Shown here: positions 1-10,352 of the stretch, piece by piece
How the letters are laid out: every line of letters begins with the position of its first letter
Numbering within the stretch: position 1 is the stretch's first letter
Virus record (IMG/VR): IMGVR_UViG_3300042391_000121
Coordinates: 1 to 50,932 of that record
DNA from: a virus
Length of the DNA stretch: 50,932 nucleotides
Direction: 5' to 3' (one strand)
Program-made: the position numbers and the translations under genes
Notes under the pieces: model-generated
Databases searched by the model: none
Seen by the model: only the letters and a program-made list of their open reading frames with translations
What the model was told of the DNA's origin: nothing

Positions 1-3000
1 GTTTATATTAGCAGTGTCAAACTTAGTAGCTTGTGTCACTCTAAATAAATGTTCCGCCATCTTAGAGTATTTCAAGAATTCATTTAACATGAATGCTTGT
101 TGTAACTTTTCTTTATCATTAAGTGCAGTCTTCCCAACTAGTGCAGATAATTCTTTACCAGAAGGAATTATACCATCTTTAATTGTATAACCAGAATCAC
201 CCACTCTATATTTAGCATTAATTCTCACCTTATTAATTGCTTCTCTTGAGAACAAGAACGCAGAACCTAAATTTTGTAACTCTTTTAAGTAGTCATTGAT
301 GATAGGTTGGTTCATAAAGTTAGCCACTTCTTCAATAGGTACACCTATCTTAACTAGGAATAACCAAGTAGGAGCAACTGTAGGGTTAGCACCCAACTCC
401 ATAATCCAAGGACCTTTTGCAATATCCACATAACCATCAATAAACATACCAATGATGTCAGAGATGTCATGCTCATTGTTTGCATCTTTCACTCTAGATA
501 ATAATGGGAATACATCATTACCAATTTTAAACTTATTATACTTACTAAATTTAACTTTCTTATCACCTAACCAAGAAGCATCTTCAGGAACAACATATTT
601 TCTATGATCTACAATAACAACATCACGTTGGTTAAGAGCATGGTTAGTTTGTGCTTGTGCAGCAATACCAATTGCATACTTACCACGTACAAACGCATCT
701 CTAATTGTAGACATGAATGTTTGGTTTAGTAAGTTAGATGTATTAGTGTAATCAAACTCCTTACCAAACTTCTTAATTACAATCTTCTTAGATAAGTCTT
801 TTAACAATTTTGCTGAGTTAGGTTTAATCAATCTAGCAAAGTTTTGCTCACTAGAGATTAAATCTTCCATTGAAGCAATGTATTCATTCTCAATAGACTT
901 AGTGTAGAACTTATCTACATCAGAACCATAAAACTCTTCATCTTCATCAACATCTTCACCAACTTCAACAGTGCCTATTTTAGATAACTTATTGGCAATC
1001 AAGAACTTACTAATAGCTCTTTTAGCTTCAGCTTCATTCTCACCAAAATAAGGGATATACCTAGGCATACCATCTTTATCAATATATACATTCTTTAAGT
1101 AGATGGATAGCTTATCTATATCAAAGTCAGATCCAGCCTTCTCAACTAATGCTGAAGGTACTACGATAGAGTCACCAAACTCCTGTGGAAGGAACTTAGC
1201 CACTACAAATCTATCAATAGAGTTTTGTTTCTGAGTTGGGATACGGAAACCTACACCAGATAAAAGCTTCTTACCCTCATCTGTAGTGTTTAAATATTTC
1301 AACAATTCCTCATCAGACATGTCAGTCTTAAACCATTTACGTACCATCACCTCACACACACGCTCTCCCTCTGCATTTCTATAGAACTTTAATACACTAG
1401 ATGCATATGTTTTCTTACCATTAATCTCTTTAACCTCAGCTCTAACTGATTCTAACATTGCTGAGCTGATTTGCACCTTCATACCACCTGTCATCTTAGG
1501 AGCTGCAAAAGTGTTCTGTGCAATAGAGTATAATGTATTTACGATTTGTTGATATGCTGGAGTTGCTTCAATGTCTTGATTACCAGCTATTAAGCTATCA
1601 ACAGCTTTTAATATATTCTCGTTAGTATTACCTTTAATAACTTGCTTACGTAGATACTTACCTAGACTTTGTAAATTTAACTTACCATCCTTGTAACCAA
1701 TTTGTTTTAATAAAGATTGATACTTATTATCTGTAATTTGCTTAACTAAGTTATCATTATGACGCACCATTCTGTATGTAGGGTTCTTCATCTTTTGCTC
1801 CTCAGTCATTTCTTTCCATGCAGCAACACGCTCTTCAAGAGTGTCATCTGGCATGAAGTCAGATGGAAGACCAGCATCTAAGAAGTCTAATGTAACCAAT
1901 TTAGTAACCTGTGTACCTCTTCTAACCTTCTCATCATCCTTAGAAGGAACGTCTGATTGAATAGCTAATATGCCAAATGGAACTTCTGTGATTTCATTCT
2001 TAGCAACTGGAGTTGAGTTAAATGTACCATTTGCATTGTACAAAGCAATAGTCTTTTCAGCACCAACCTTTCTACCAGATCTGAATACACCATAGTCTAC
2101 ATTACCCTTCTGCATCTTATCATACATTTTAAGTGCATTAGATGTAGGGTTGATTTGTTTTAAGATTCTATAAGAGTATACGTACAAGGCAAACTTATCC
2201 AACATGATGTCGTTATACTTCTTGTTGTTAGCTTTTCTACCTCTAGCAATAGGTTTAAGTGGAGTGTAAGCACTAGCCACTTTAGGATTATCACCTTCTA
2301 ATAAAGCTTCTTCCTTATCAGATAGGTCTAAACCTTTATCTCTCTTCTCCCAAGCAACATCATATCTATATTGTTTCTCTTCATACTTATTCCAGTTACC
2401 AGCACGCTTCCTCACTCTACGGTTAGCTTTCATCATAATGATACCACCACCATCAGTCTCAACGTGACCTTTGTAACCTGGAAGACCTTCAACAACATCT
2501 ACGTCATCAAACACTACAGAAGACAATGAGTCTTTAGTTTCATCAGTGTAACCAATGTCACCTTTCATGTAATCCTCGTTAGAAATTTTGTTCTGAGCGT
2601 TGTTGTAATCTTTAGATCCACTGATTAAGTCTTGAGCTGGAGAACTAAAGTTTTTAAGACGCTTCAACTCATCTTCATATAAGTATGGATCTGAGTAGAT
2701 TAATTTGTGTAACTCTATGTTATTAATCATATAGTTAACACTTAACATCTTAATGTTATTTTTTAATTGATCTAAGTTTAAATTAGTTTTATTCTTAAAC
2801 TCAATGTTCTTAATGAAGTATACACCCTTTTGTCTCTCTGAGATTAATCCCTGAGTTGTATAATTCTTAATTCTAGCATTGATATCAGTTTCAATATACT
2901 TATCAATTGCAACTTCAATAGAATTAACATTAGTATCTTCATTTGTGAAGTAGTCATACACTTCATCAATAGTAAGATTCTTGTTATCTTGAATAAGCTT

Positions 3001-6000
3001 AACCACTTTATCATGAAGATCTTGTCCTAATATACCTTTAAAGAAACGTAAGTCTGTAGATTTTCTACCTTTAACATCAGGAAGACCTTTACGCTTTTCT
3101 CTAGATACAGCAATTTCAGCATCTAAATATCCTTTAAATATTGATTGAATTTTGCTGTTACCTTTTAAAACTTCAGCATAAGAAATAGAATTACCTAAAG
3201 CAAGTGTCCATCCTAAAGAAGAATCTCCAGGAACAAGGTTCATGTAGAATCCTTTTAAGTTAAGGTTAAGTTCTTCAACTAAACGCTCACTATACAATAA
3301 ACTTCCAGATGCTCTATCTTTACCAGTCATCTCGTTAATAACTCCACCTGTATATCCTACCTTCAATAACTTATTAGCTCCTTGTTTTTTATCTCCTGTT
3401 TTACTATTAAAGATTCTATCCATTAATACAGAAAATCCTGAGAACTTATCAGTTAGTAAATAGCTAAACTTAGTGCTTCTTAATTGTTCTTTATTAGTAA
3501 CACTATTGATAACATTGTAGAAATCACTCATCAAGTTTTGACCAATGTAAGATTGTACTTGGTCACCATCAATATTAAAATATGTTGTTTGGAAGTCAGG
3601 GTTTTCAATCATTGCTTGAATTTCTCCTAACTCTCTAAGTCTACCGTTAATCCCTAAAGTCTTACCGTTCAATTCTTTAGTGGCAGTCACCTCTAATAAA
3701 CTATCTCTGATACCTGTAGTGATTACAATAAATCTAGCATCAAGGTTTCTTTTCTTTATTTCATCTGCATCAAATATAACACCAAGATCTGCCATGAAAT
3801 CAATGTTATCTTCTAATCTACCTGTAGGTACATTCATTAAATCTTTACGCTTTTGCACAAAAGATTTACCGTTAAACCCAAAAAACTTACCATCTTTAAT
3901 AGCATCAATGATGTTATCTTCTATCTGAGAAGCCACTTGATCTGCAACACTAGCTAAAGATGTATCACCTACGCTCACCTCACCATTAGCTAAGATGTAT
4001 GTAGTTTTTACATCTGGCTTTTGTAAGTTAAATGTTTTAAAGAATGCGTCAATCATTCTTAATTGACCATCAGTCTTAATATTTTGGAAAGGGTTTAGCT
4101 TAAGATTGTTATCTAACTTATTAGTAAGTCTTGAATACAATATCTTATATTGAGGATTGTCTTGAGTGAACAAACGGAACTTCTCTAACATATCATCAAT
4201 ACCTACAGCTCCACTAACATTGTTAAGAATATCAATATACACCTTACCCATTGGAACTAAGTTTACACCACCAATAGATGATGCTCTGTTACTTCCATCT
4301 GGATTTTTAACAGGTACAGTTGCTAAGAATAACTTAACAGCTGCACTAGCCTTTCTAAATGAATCTACTTTATCAGGACTTGAATAAGTGCCTTCTTTAC
4401 CAGTTTTCTCTTCGTTCCTAATTTCATCCTCATCATTTTGATCAAACTTAACTGAGTAAGAACTTAGGTATTCTTCTTCAAATTTCTTAGTGATAACATC
4501 CCACTTATTAGTAATAATGTCTCTTAATGCCTTAGCATCAGCAAGAATAGGATCTACATCATCTTGTGTGTATGTACCATCTTCTACACTAGCGTTAGCC
4601 ATTTCAACTAAGTCATCGTATATTATCTTATCAAGATTTGCTTTAAGCTTTTGGAATAAATCTTTTTTATCAAGATTCTCAATCTCAAATAAGTCTTTAC
4701 CTTCTGCACTTAATGTACCAAGTGTACCGTAAGTCATTTCTTGCATGATGTCATTAATTACATCTGGAGTTAATCCAGCAGTAACTAAACTAGGATCATA
4801 TTCCCCAGTTAGAACAAGCTCATCAATATCTGTTATACCTTTAGTTGCTAAACTTAATGTATTAGCATTAGGACTAAATGTTCTAAATCCACCAGTGTTT
4901 ATCTTTTTAAATAATTCTTCTGTGTAAAAATTAACATCTTTTCTACTAAAGAACTTTTTTATTATATCAATCAAGTCTTGGAATACTCCCAAGATACCTG
5001 ATCTACCTTCAGTAGGTTTTGGAGGAACAGTACCATCTTCAATATACTCTTTGAATTCTTCTGGTAATTGTTCTTTGATTTGATCATCTGTAGCTTCTGA
5101 ATACTTAATAGTTTCACCTGTAGGTCTATCAACAAAACTACCTTTTCTACGTCTAAACTCATCACGTAATGTTGCTCTTTCTTTAGGAGAGGTCATCATT
5201 TCAAACACAGCATGGAACACCTCATGGTACACAGTACCAGATTCAGCATTGTTATATACATAGATGGCACCATCTTTGTAAGCTCCCCAGAATTGTTTAC
5301 CATTAGTATTTCTAAGAATAGTTTTAACTCTAGTTACAGGAAGACCAGGAAGATTAGTATTTAACCATTCTTCTACCTTAGCCCAATCTTCTCCTTTGAA
5401 GTTTTTAATTAACTCATTAAGTCTTACACGAGCATCATAGTTCTTGTTACCTCTAAGCATTTTATTTCTTAATGCTCTAGCTGCAGATTTATCTGCAACT
5501 TCAGGAACAACTTCTTCTTCAGGAGCTTCTTCCTCCTCACCTAATCCACGATCAGCATCCATAGCTTGTAACATAGCTAATGCTCTTTGTTGTTTAGCTT
5601 CCTGTTCTTCTATTGCAGCCTTCTGTGCCAAACTATCCTCAATTCTTTCTTGAGCAACTTGCTTAACAATATCTACATTTTCTAATTCATCAGACGTTAC
5701 AGCAAATTTACCTTCTTCATATAACTCATCATACTTAGCTTTGAACTTCTCAAGAGTTAATTCATCATTAGCTAATTTTTCAAATACGGTGTTATTAGAT
5801 TCAGAGTCAGTGATTGTTACTGATTGATCAGTATTAATTCTATAATCAACATTCTCTACATCACCTGTAGATGCTATTTTAAAACCAAATGTATCTAATC
5901 CACTTTTACGAGCTGCAGGGGCTGCAGTCTTCTTAACAGTCTTCTTAGGAGTTGGAGCAAACTCTTCATCATCTTCAAAGTCCTTCATAATGAAGTAGTT

Positions 6001-9000
6001 ACCATCTCTATTGATACCATTTTCAGAATCAGCAATAGCATCAGCTTTAGTAGTTAAAGGAATATCTTCCTCACTTCTACCTTCGCTAGATAATAAATAT
6101 GTTTGATAGTTCTGCCACTCTTTAGTTTCTAACTTACCATCAGTAGAAACACCAGTGATTTCAGTGTATGTTTCATTAACATCTTCAGTTTGTTTCTTGT
6201 TAACGTTATGATTAAGTTTCAACAACTCTTCAATGATAGAATCTTTTTGTTGCTTTAATACAGATGGTTTAAATGACATATCTATCTTAGCTGCACCAAA
6301 ATTCAATCTAAGTCTATCTGTTTTTCTTTCAGCATCTTTAGCAAACCAAACACTATTCTTACCTGGTTGCTTTCCTTCTTTAGGACTACCCCATTGTAAT
6401 GTGGTTCTTAACCAGTTAATCATTGATTCAGCTTCATCTGTAATTCCTTTGTTCTTCATCATGCTTTGTGACAAACTTAATAGAACATCGTAAATAGCAT
6501 TAGCTTGCTTGTTTGTAAGCTTAGATGTGTATAATCTAACATAACCATTAGGTTGGTCTAAGAACACCATACCTTGTGGTTTATTAAAACTGGTTGTACC
6601 TTTAGCTAATACATCCACTCCTGTAGTAGGAATAGTTAATACCGCCCCATCTTCAAGTTGTGAATCAGTAACAAATCCAGCAGCTTTTACAGGTGTTGTA
6701 TTATCAATCTTATCTTGAACAATACCAAAAGAAACATCAAAGCCTCTTTGTACAAGATCTTCGTTAGCTAGTATCTTTTCTCTTCTCTTAGCATAAATGG
6801 CTTTATATTGTTCTTTATTAGTATCATCTCTGAACATTGTCTCATCATTGAACTCTCCACTCCATTTCAATCCCTCTAAAGGCATTACTTGGAATATAGC
6901 ATTCTCTAATGGGTTTTGTCCTGCTTCAAGAATCTTACCATCTGCACCAACTAATCTTGATGTACCATCTGGTTGCTTCTCAACAATAACAGCAGCTATG
7001 GTAGTATTAATATCTACTTTTGATTTACCTAACTTAGCTAGTTCTGCATTATATTTAGCATTAATTTTTTTTGTAACATCTTCAATAGAACTTCCTACAA
7101 TTCTTTCTGGTTCTCCTTGATTAGGAACATATAAACCTGCAATTTTTCCATCTTCTTTTTTCTTTACACCAAGCTCTTCAGAAAAAGAATACTCTCTTCT
7201 TTTTTCTACATCAGCTATTTTAGTAGCATCTGCAGCATTTTCTCCAGCTAAATATTCTACTAATCCAGGAATAAGCTTAGCTTGGTTCTTAGCTGTAACA
7301 AATACAGCATACAAGTTCTTTCTAACATTCTCAGGAATGTTATAGAACTTATTAGCAAACTCTACTGAACGTTGATATCCAGGAATCTTCTTAGATGCAA
7401 TACTTCCACTAATAACAACTCTGTCTGGTTTTCTTGAATCATCTCCAGCTTCATTTTCATTATCTGCAATCTCTTCTGTATTATCTGGATTAGTGATTTC
7501 AATTAACTCATCAGCAAGATTTTCATCTTCTAATGCAGCATTCTCTTCAGCCTTAATTTTTGTATAAGCTTCAGACTGAGTATTGAATTCTTTTTGAATA
7601 TCTCTAGCTAAATCACTGTTGTTCAATGAGTTAATGTAAGCTATTTTATCTTCTCCTTCAGGTATAGTGATGCCATTATACTTAGCTTTGCTAAGCACTT
7701 TATCAATTGCTGTATCTAAGATGTCAGCATATCCTTGATCTGTATTGTCTGAATCAGTAACTTTATAATCCTTAAACTCATTAGGAGTTAAGAATGTAGT
7801 TTCTCCGTTAGGAAGCTTCACCTCATACTCACCACCTAATGTTTTAGATAGCACAGTCATCTTAGGAGCAAGCTGTAATTGAGAACCTTCTCTTCTAAAT
7901 GGATCTATTAGTGAGTATTCTTTACCCACTTCCACTTCTTTACTTATAGTCCTAGCTCTCTTATCTCCTTGATTCTTTTCTAATTGTTTAATTAATGCAA
8001 CGTTATCATCTTCCTCTTCATCAATAAGATCTTCGTAATCATCTGGAGATTCTTTAATTGCATCATATTCATTAATGAACTTTCTTCTTCTTTCAGCAAG
8101 TTCCATTACATCAATCAAGTCACCTTTCAATGTATCTTTAAGTTCTTTAGGGACATCTAATCCTTCAGGACTTTTTAAATTGTTGATTTGATCTAATGCA
8201 TTCTTTGTTGCTTCTGCATTAGGAGCTTGTTCACCAATCATGCTTTGTAATACAGCTAATGTATTAATACCATTCTGAACTAATTTAGCATTCACTAATG
8301 GAATACGCTCATCGTAGTTATTTATTTTAGCAGCAGCATATACCATCTTATCAATAGCATAGTCAGAGTATTTCTTCTTACCCTGTTCATCTACAGCATT
8401 TTCATATCTATCATTTAAACTTTCATATAAATTACTAACTGACTTAGAAATCTTTTTTAAGTTTTCAATTCTATTTATAAATTGCTCTTTGCTCTCATTA
8501 CCATTAGCAATACCAGATGTAATTAATTCATTATATCCTTCAGTTGTAGTTGCTTGAGATTGATAAAGAGAAAGCTCTTGTTGAACAGATGCCTCTCTAC
8601 CGTACTTAGTTCTAGGCATAACATATGATAATACAAAGTCATGCTCAAAGTCTTTCTCTGCTAATGTATCATTTGCACGAATTGCTTCTTGTCTTAACTT
8701 TTGAGAGTTAAGTGCAATACCTACATATTTAATTCTATCTTTTAATATATCTGATAACTTTGTTTGATTAAGAGCTCTTACAGCAATATCAGTGTTAGCT
8801 GCTCTTTCTCCACCAGTTCCAAACACACCTCTTTCACCAATCTCTCCAGACTTACCAATACCAAATTTTGTCTTACCCTCTTTATCTTTATATGTACCAA
8901 CAAAACCAGCTTGTTGTAATCCTCCAGACAAGCCACCAATTAACATATTTTCAATACCTTCTTTAGTATTAAATGCTTGCTCTATACCATATGTACTTAT

Positions 9001-10350
9001 ATTACCTAATGCCCCAGTAAGGTCAGACATAAAATCACTTGTACTTTTAGGATCTCTGTACGCTCTGTTAAAGAAGTCTTGTGTACCTGTTTGAATAGCA
9101 AATTGAGATCCTTCTTCAAATGCTTCTGAAGGAGAAAACAATAAACCAGCTACACCTTTAGTTCCAGATAAAATTCTACCTACTTTTGTAGTAGGCTTGT
9201 ACGCAGAAAATAATCCTGTTTCAGCATCTTTAGTTATCTCATTGATTAGCAACTTATCTGCTTTTCTAGAAGAACCAAGAATTTTAGGAAGTTGAATATA
9301 GTTAGTACCAGTCAATAAAGCTACGTTCATACCCCAAGAGAAGTTACCTACTCTTTCAGTGAACTCTTCTATCTTTTCAAGATCTGCACCTGAAGGACCA
9401 TATCCATTTTGTTTTATATAATCATCAATTGCATTTTTTCTAAATGAGTTTGCATTTTGCAAAGCCTCCATACTAGCCTCACCCATGGTTCCCATGAATG
9501 CTGTAGTAACTCTTTCACCATTATTTATAACTGATGCAATAGGACTTTTAACATACTTTTGTGCTAGTGAACTTAATGCATTTTCAAATGCTCCAAGTTT
9601 TTGTAATTTAGGAACTTGAGACATAGCAGACTCAACAGCTTGAACAGCTTCTAAACCTTTACCTGCTTTAACCACACCATTTATTGCACCAATACCGCTT
9701 AATACTTTAGACCAAGCCATACCACCAGCTAAAGCTCCTAAGCTATAACCAAAGTTTTTTATAAGTTTATCTGAGAAAAAGTTAGCTGTTAATAGGTTAG
9801 AAGATTGCCACCATTCAGAATCTTGTTCAACATGTGTATAATAGTTAGGTAGAGCATCCTCTAGCTTTTTATTAACTTCATCAAGACCTTGATTCAGTTG
9901 GTTATTCCACACAGAAGAAAACTTATGCGTATTAAATATTGCATCACCAGCACCATATACTAATCCTGCAGTACCAGATAAAAATGCTGTACTACCAGTA
10001 CCTACCATCTTCATAATACCGTTAGCAAACTTGCTAGCAGTAGATTGACCACGTGCGTATAATTCTTCTGAATCCTCATAAGGTCTACTACTCTTATATC
10101 TATCTCCTATATAAATAGAAGAATAAGGTAATTGAGCAACAGGAACTCTTCCACCAGGAAAACTTACAGGTGTATTATTCCATAAATCTTGAAGAGTTAT
10201 TTTACCACCTGTTCCTTGTTGAGGTGCCATTTGAAAGTTACCTTCTACAATAGGAGTTGTTGGAAAACCTTGAATAACTCCGCCTAGATTAAGTGGTCTA
10301 TCTCTATCAAGTGATTGTTCCGTAAGTGATTTATTTACGTTATCTGGCAT
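1..10350 (-). CDS. Giant virion RNA polymerase with metalloprotease motif (crAss-like), partial
   Basis: The frame is open from an ATG at 10350 to the left edge, giving 3,450 codons with no stop in the window; the C-terminus lies outside. Near residue 3075 it reads GSDFDIDKLSIYL, the DFDID metal-binding loop of the crAss-like virion RNA polymerase. About 40 residues earlier is RIPTQ, which resembles the RxPT element that precedes the catalytic loop in multisubunit polymerases. Around residues 1709-1713 it reads YHEVFHAV, an HExxH zincin metallopeptidase motif. The first 200 residues hold Gly/Ala-rich hydrophobic stretches that could contact a membrane. In phi14:2 the polymerase (about 2,180 aa) is packaged and transcribes early phage genes after injection. 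This protein is much longer and looks like a fusion of giant ORFs that are separate in other crAss-like phages. It is the last gene of the leftward block and starts 2 nt after the 957-aa gene. Polymerase call is strong; protease activity is inferred. Confidence -1.
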   Translation of the reverse strand, partial: MPDNVNKSLTEQSLDRDRPLNLGGVIQGFPTTPIVEGNFQMAPQQGTGGKITLQDLWNNTPVSFPGGRVPVAQLPYSSIYIGDRYKSSRPYEDSEELYARGQSTASKFANGIMKMVGTGSTAFLSGTAGLVYGAGDAIFNTHKFSSVWNNQLNQGLDEVNKKLEDALPNYYTHVEQDSEWWQSSNLLTANFFSDKLIKNFGYSLGALAGGMAWSKVLSGIGAINGVVKAGKGLEAVQAVESAMSQVPKLQKLGAFENALSSLAQKYVKSPIASVINNGERVTTAFMGTMGEASMEALQNANSFRKNAIDDYIKQNGYGPSGADLEKIEEFTERVGNFSWGMNVALLTGTNYIQLPKILGSSRKADKLLINEITKDAETGLFSAYKPTTKVGRILSGTKGVAGLLFSPSEAFEEGSQFAIQTGTQDFFNRAYRDPKSTSDFMSDLTGALGNISTYGIEQAFNTKEGIENMLIGGLSGGLQQAGFVGTYKDKEGKTKFGIGKSGEIGERGVFGTGGERAANTDIAVRALNQTKLSDILKDRIKYVGIALNSQKLRQEAIRANDTLAEKDFEHDFVLSYVMPRTKYGREASVQQELSLYQSQATTTEGYNELITSGIANGNESKEQFINRIENLKKISKSVSNLYESLNDRYENAVDEQGKKKYSDYAIDKMVYAAAKINNYDERIPLVNAKLVQNGINTLAVLQSMIGEQAPNAEATKNALDQINNLKSPEGLDVPKELKDTLKGDLIDVMELAERRRKFINEYDAIKESPDDYEDLIDEEEDDNVALIKQLEKNQGDKRARTISKEVEVGKEYSLIDPFRREGSQLQLAPKMTVLSKTLGGEYEVKLPNGETTFLTPNEFKDYKVTDSDNTDQGYADILDTAIDKVLSKAKYNGITIPEGEDKIAYINSLNNSDLARDIQKEFNTQSEAYTKIKAEENAALEDENLADELIEITNPDNTEEIADNENEAGDDSRKPDRVVISGSIASKKIPGYQRSVEFANKFYNIPENVRKNLYAVFVTAKNQAKLIPGLVEYLAGENAADATKIADVEKRREYSFSEELGVKKKEDGKIAGLYVPNQGEPERIVGSSIEDVTKKINAKYNAELAKLGKSKVDINTTIAAVIVEKQPDGTSRLVGADGKILEAGQNPLENAIFQVMPLEGLKWSGEFNDETMFRDDTNKEQYKAIYAKRREKILANEDLVQRGFDVSFGIVQDKIDNTTPVKAAGFVTDSQLEDGAVLTIPTTGVDVLAKGTTSFNKPQGMVFLDQPNGYVRLYTSKLTNKQANAIYDVLLSLSQSMMKNKGITDEAESMINWLRTTLQWGSPKEGKQPGKNSVWFAKDAERKTDRLRLNFGAAKIDMSFKPSVLKQQKDSIIEELLKLNHNVNKKQTEDVNETYTEITGVSTDGKLETKEWQNYQTYLLSSEGRSEEDIPLTTKADAIADSENGINRDGNYFIMKDFEDDEEFAPTPKKTVKKTAAPAARKSGLDTFGFKIASTGDVENVDYRINTDQSVTITDSESNNTVFEKLANDELTLEKFKAKYDELYEEGKFAVTSDELENVDIVKQVAQERIEDSLAQKAAIEEQEAKQQRALAMLQAMDADRGLGEEEEAPEEEVVPEVADKSAARALRNKMLRGNKNYDARVRLNELIKNFKGEDWAKVEEWLNTNLPGLPVTRVKTILRNTNGKQFWGAYKDGAIYVYNNAESGTVYHEVFHAVFEMMTSPKERATLRDEFRRRKGSFVDRPTGETIKYSEATDDQIKEQLPEEFKEYIEDGTVPPKPTEGRSGILGVFQDLIDIIKKFFSRKDVNFYTEELFKKINTGGFRTFSPNANTLSLATKGITDIDELVLTGEYDPSLVTAGLTPDVINDIMQEMTYGTLGTLSAEGKDLFEIENLDKKDLFQKLKANLDKIIYDDLVEMANASVEDGTYTQDDVDPILADAKALRDIITNKWDVITKKFEEEYLSSYSVKFDQNDEDEIRNEEKTGKEGTYSSPDKVDSFRKASAAVKLFLATVPVKNPDGSNRASSIGGVNLVPMGKVYIDILNNVSGAVGIDDMLEKFRLFTQDNPQYKILYSRLTNKLDNNLKLNPFQNIKTDGQLRMIDAFFKTFNLQKPDVKTTYILANGEVSVGDTSLASVADQVASQIEDNIIDAIKDGKFFGFNGKSFVQKRKDLMNVPTGRLEDNIDFMADLGVIFDADEIKKRNLDARFIVITTGIRDSLLEVTATKELNGKTLGINGRLRELGEIQAMIENPDFQTTYFNIDGDQVQSYIGQNLMSDFYNVINSVTNKEQLRSTKFSYLLTDKFSGFSVLMDRIFNSKTGDKKQGANKLLKVGYTGGVINEMTGKDRASGSLLYSERLVEELNLNLKGFYMNLVPGDSSLGWTLALGNSISYAEVLKGNSKIQSIFKGYLDAEIAVSREKRKGLPDVKGRKSTDLRFFKGILGQDLHDKVVKLIQDNKNLTIDEVYDYFTNEDTNVNSIEVAIDKYIETDINARIKNYTTQGLISERQKGVYFIKNIEFKNKTNLNLDQLKNNIKMLSVNYMINNIELHKLIYSDPYLYEDELKRLKNFSSPAQDLISGSKDYNNAQNKISNEDYMKGDIGYTDETKDSLSSVVFDDVDVVEGLPGYKGHVETDGGGIIMMKANRRVRKRAGNWNKYEEKQYRYDVAWEKRDKGLDLSDKEEALLEGDNPKVASAYTPLKPIARGRKANNKKYNDIMLDKFALYVYSYRILKQINPTSNALKMYDKMQKGNVDYGVFRSGRKVGAEKTIALYNANGTFNSTPVAKNEITEVPFGILAIQSDVPSKDDEKVRRGTQVTKLVTLDFLDAGLPSDFMPDDTLEERVAAWKEMTEEQKMKNPTYRMVRHNDNLVKQITDNKYQSLLKQIGYKDGKLNLQSLGKYLRKQVIKGNTNENILKAVDSLIAGNQDIEATPAYQQIVNTLYSIAQNTFAAPKMTGGMKVQISSAMLESVRAEVKEINGKKTYASSVLKFYRNAEGERVCEVMVRKWFKTDMSDEELLKYLNTTDEGKKLLSGVGFRIPTQKQNSIDRFVVAKFLPQEFGDSIVVPSALVEKAGSDFDIDKLSIYLKNVYIDKDGMPRYIPYFGENEAEAKRAISKFLIANKLSKIGTVEVGEDVDEDEEFYGSDVDKFYTKSIENEYIASMEDLISSEQNFARLIKPNSAKLLKDLSKKIVIKKFGKEFDYTNTSNLLNQTFMSTIRDAFVRGKYAIGIAAQAQTNHALNQRDVVIVDHRKYVVPEDASWLGDKKVKFSKYNKFKIGNDVFPLLSRVKDANNEHDISDIIGMFIDGYVDIAKGPWIMELGANPTVAPTWLFLVKIGVPIEEVANFMNQPIINDYLKELQNLGSAFLFSREAINKVRINAKYRVGDSGYTIKDGIIPSGKELSALVGKTALNDKEKLQQAFMLNEFLKYSKMAEHLFRVTQATKFDTANIN

Positions 10351-10352
10351 CT

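Noticed and set aside
3680-9094. Several plus-strand open frames of 60-107 codons across the first 9 kb
   Set aside because: They lie opposite the continuous giant minus-strand frame, have no leader or domain features, and have the odd composition of antisense frames.
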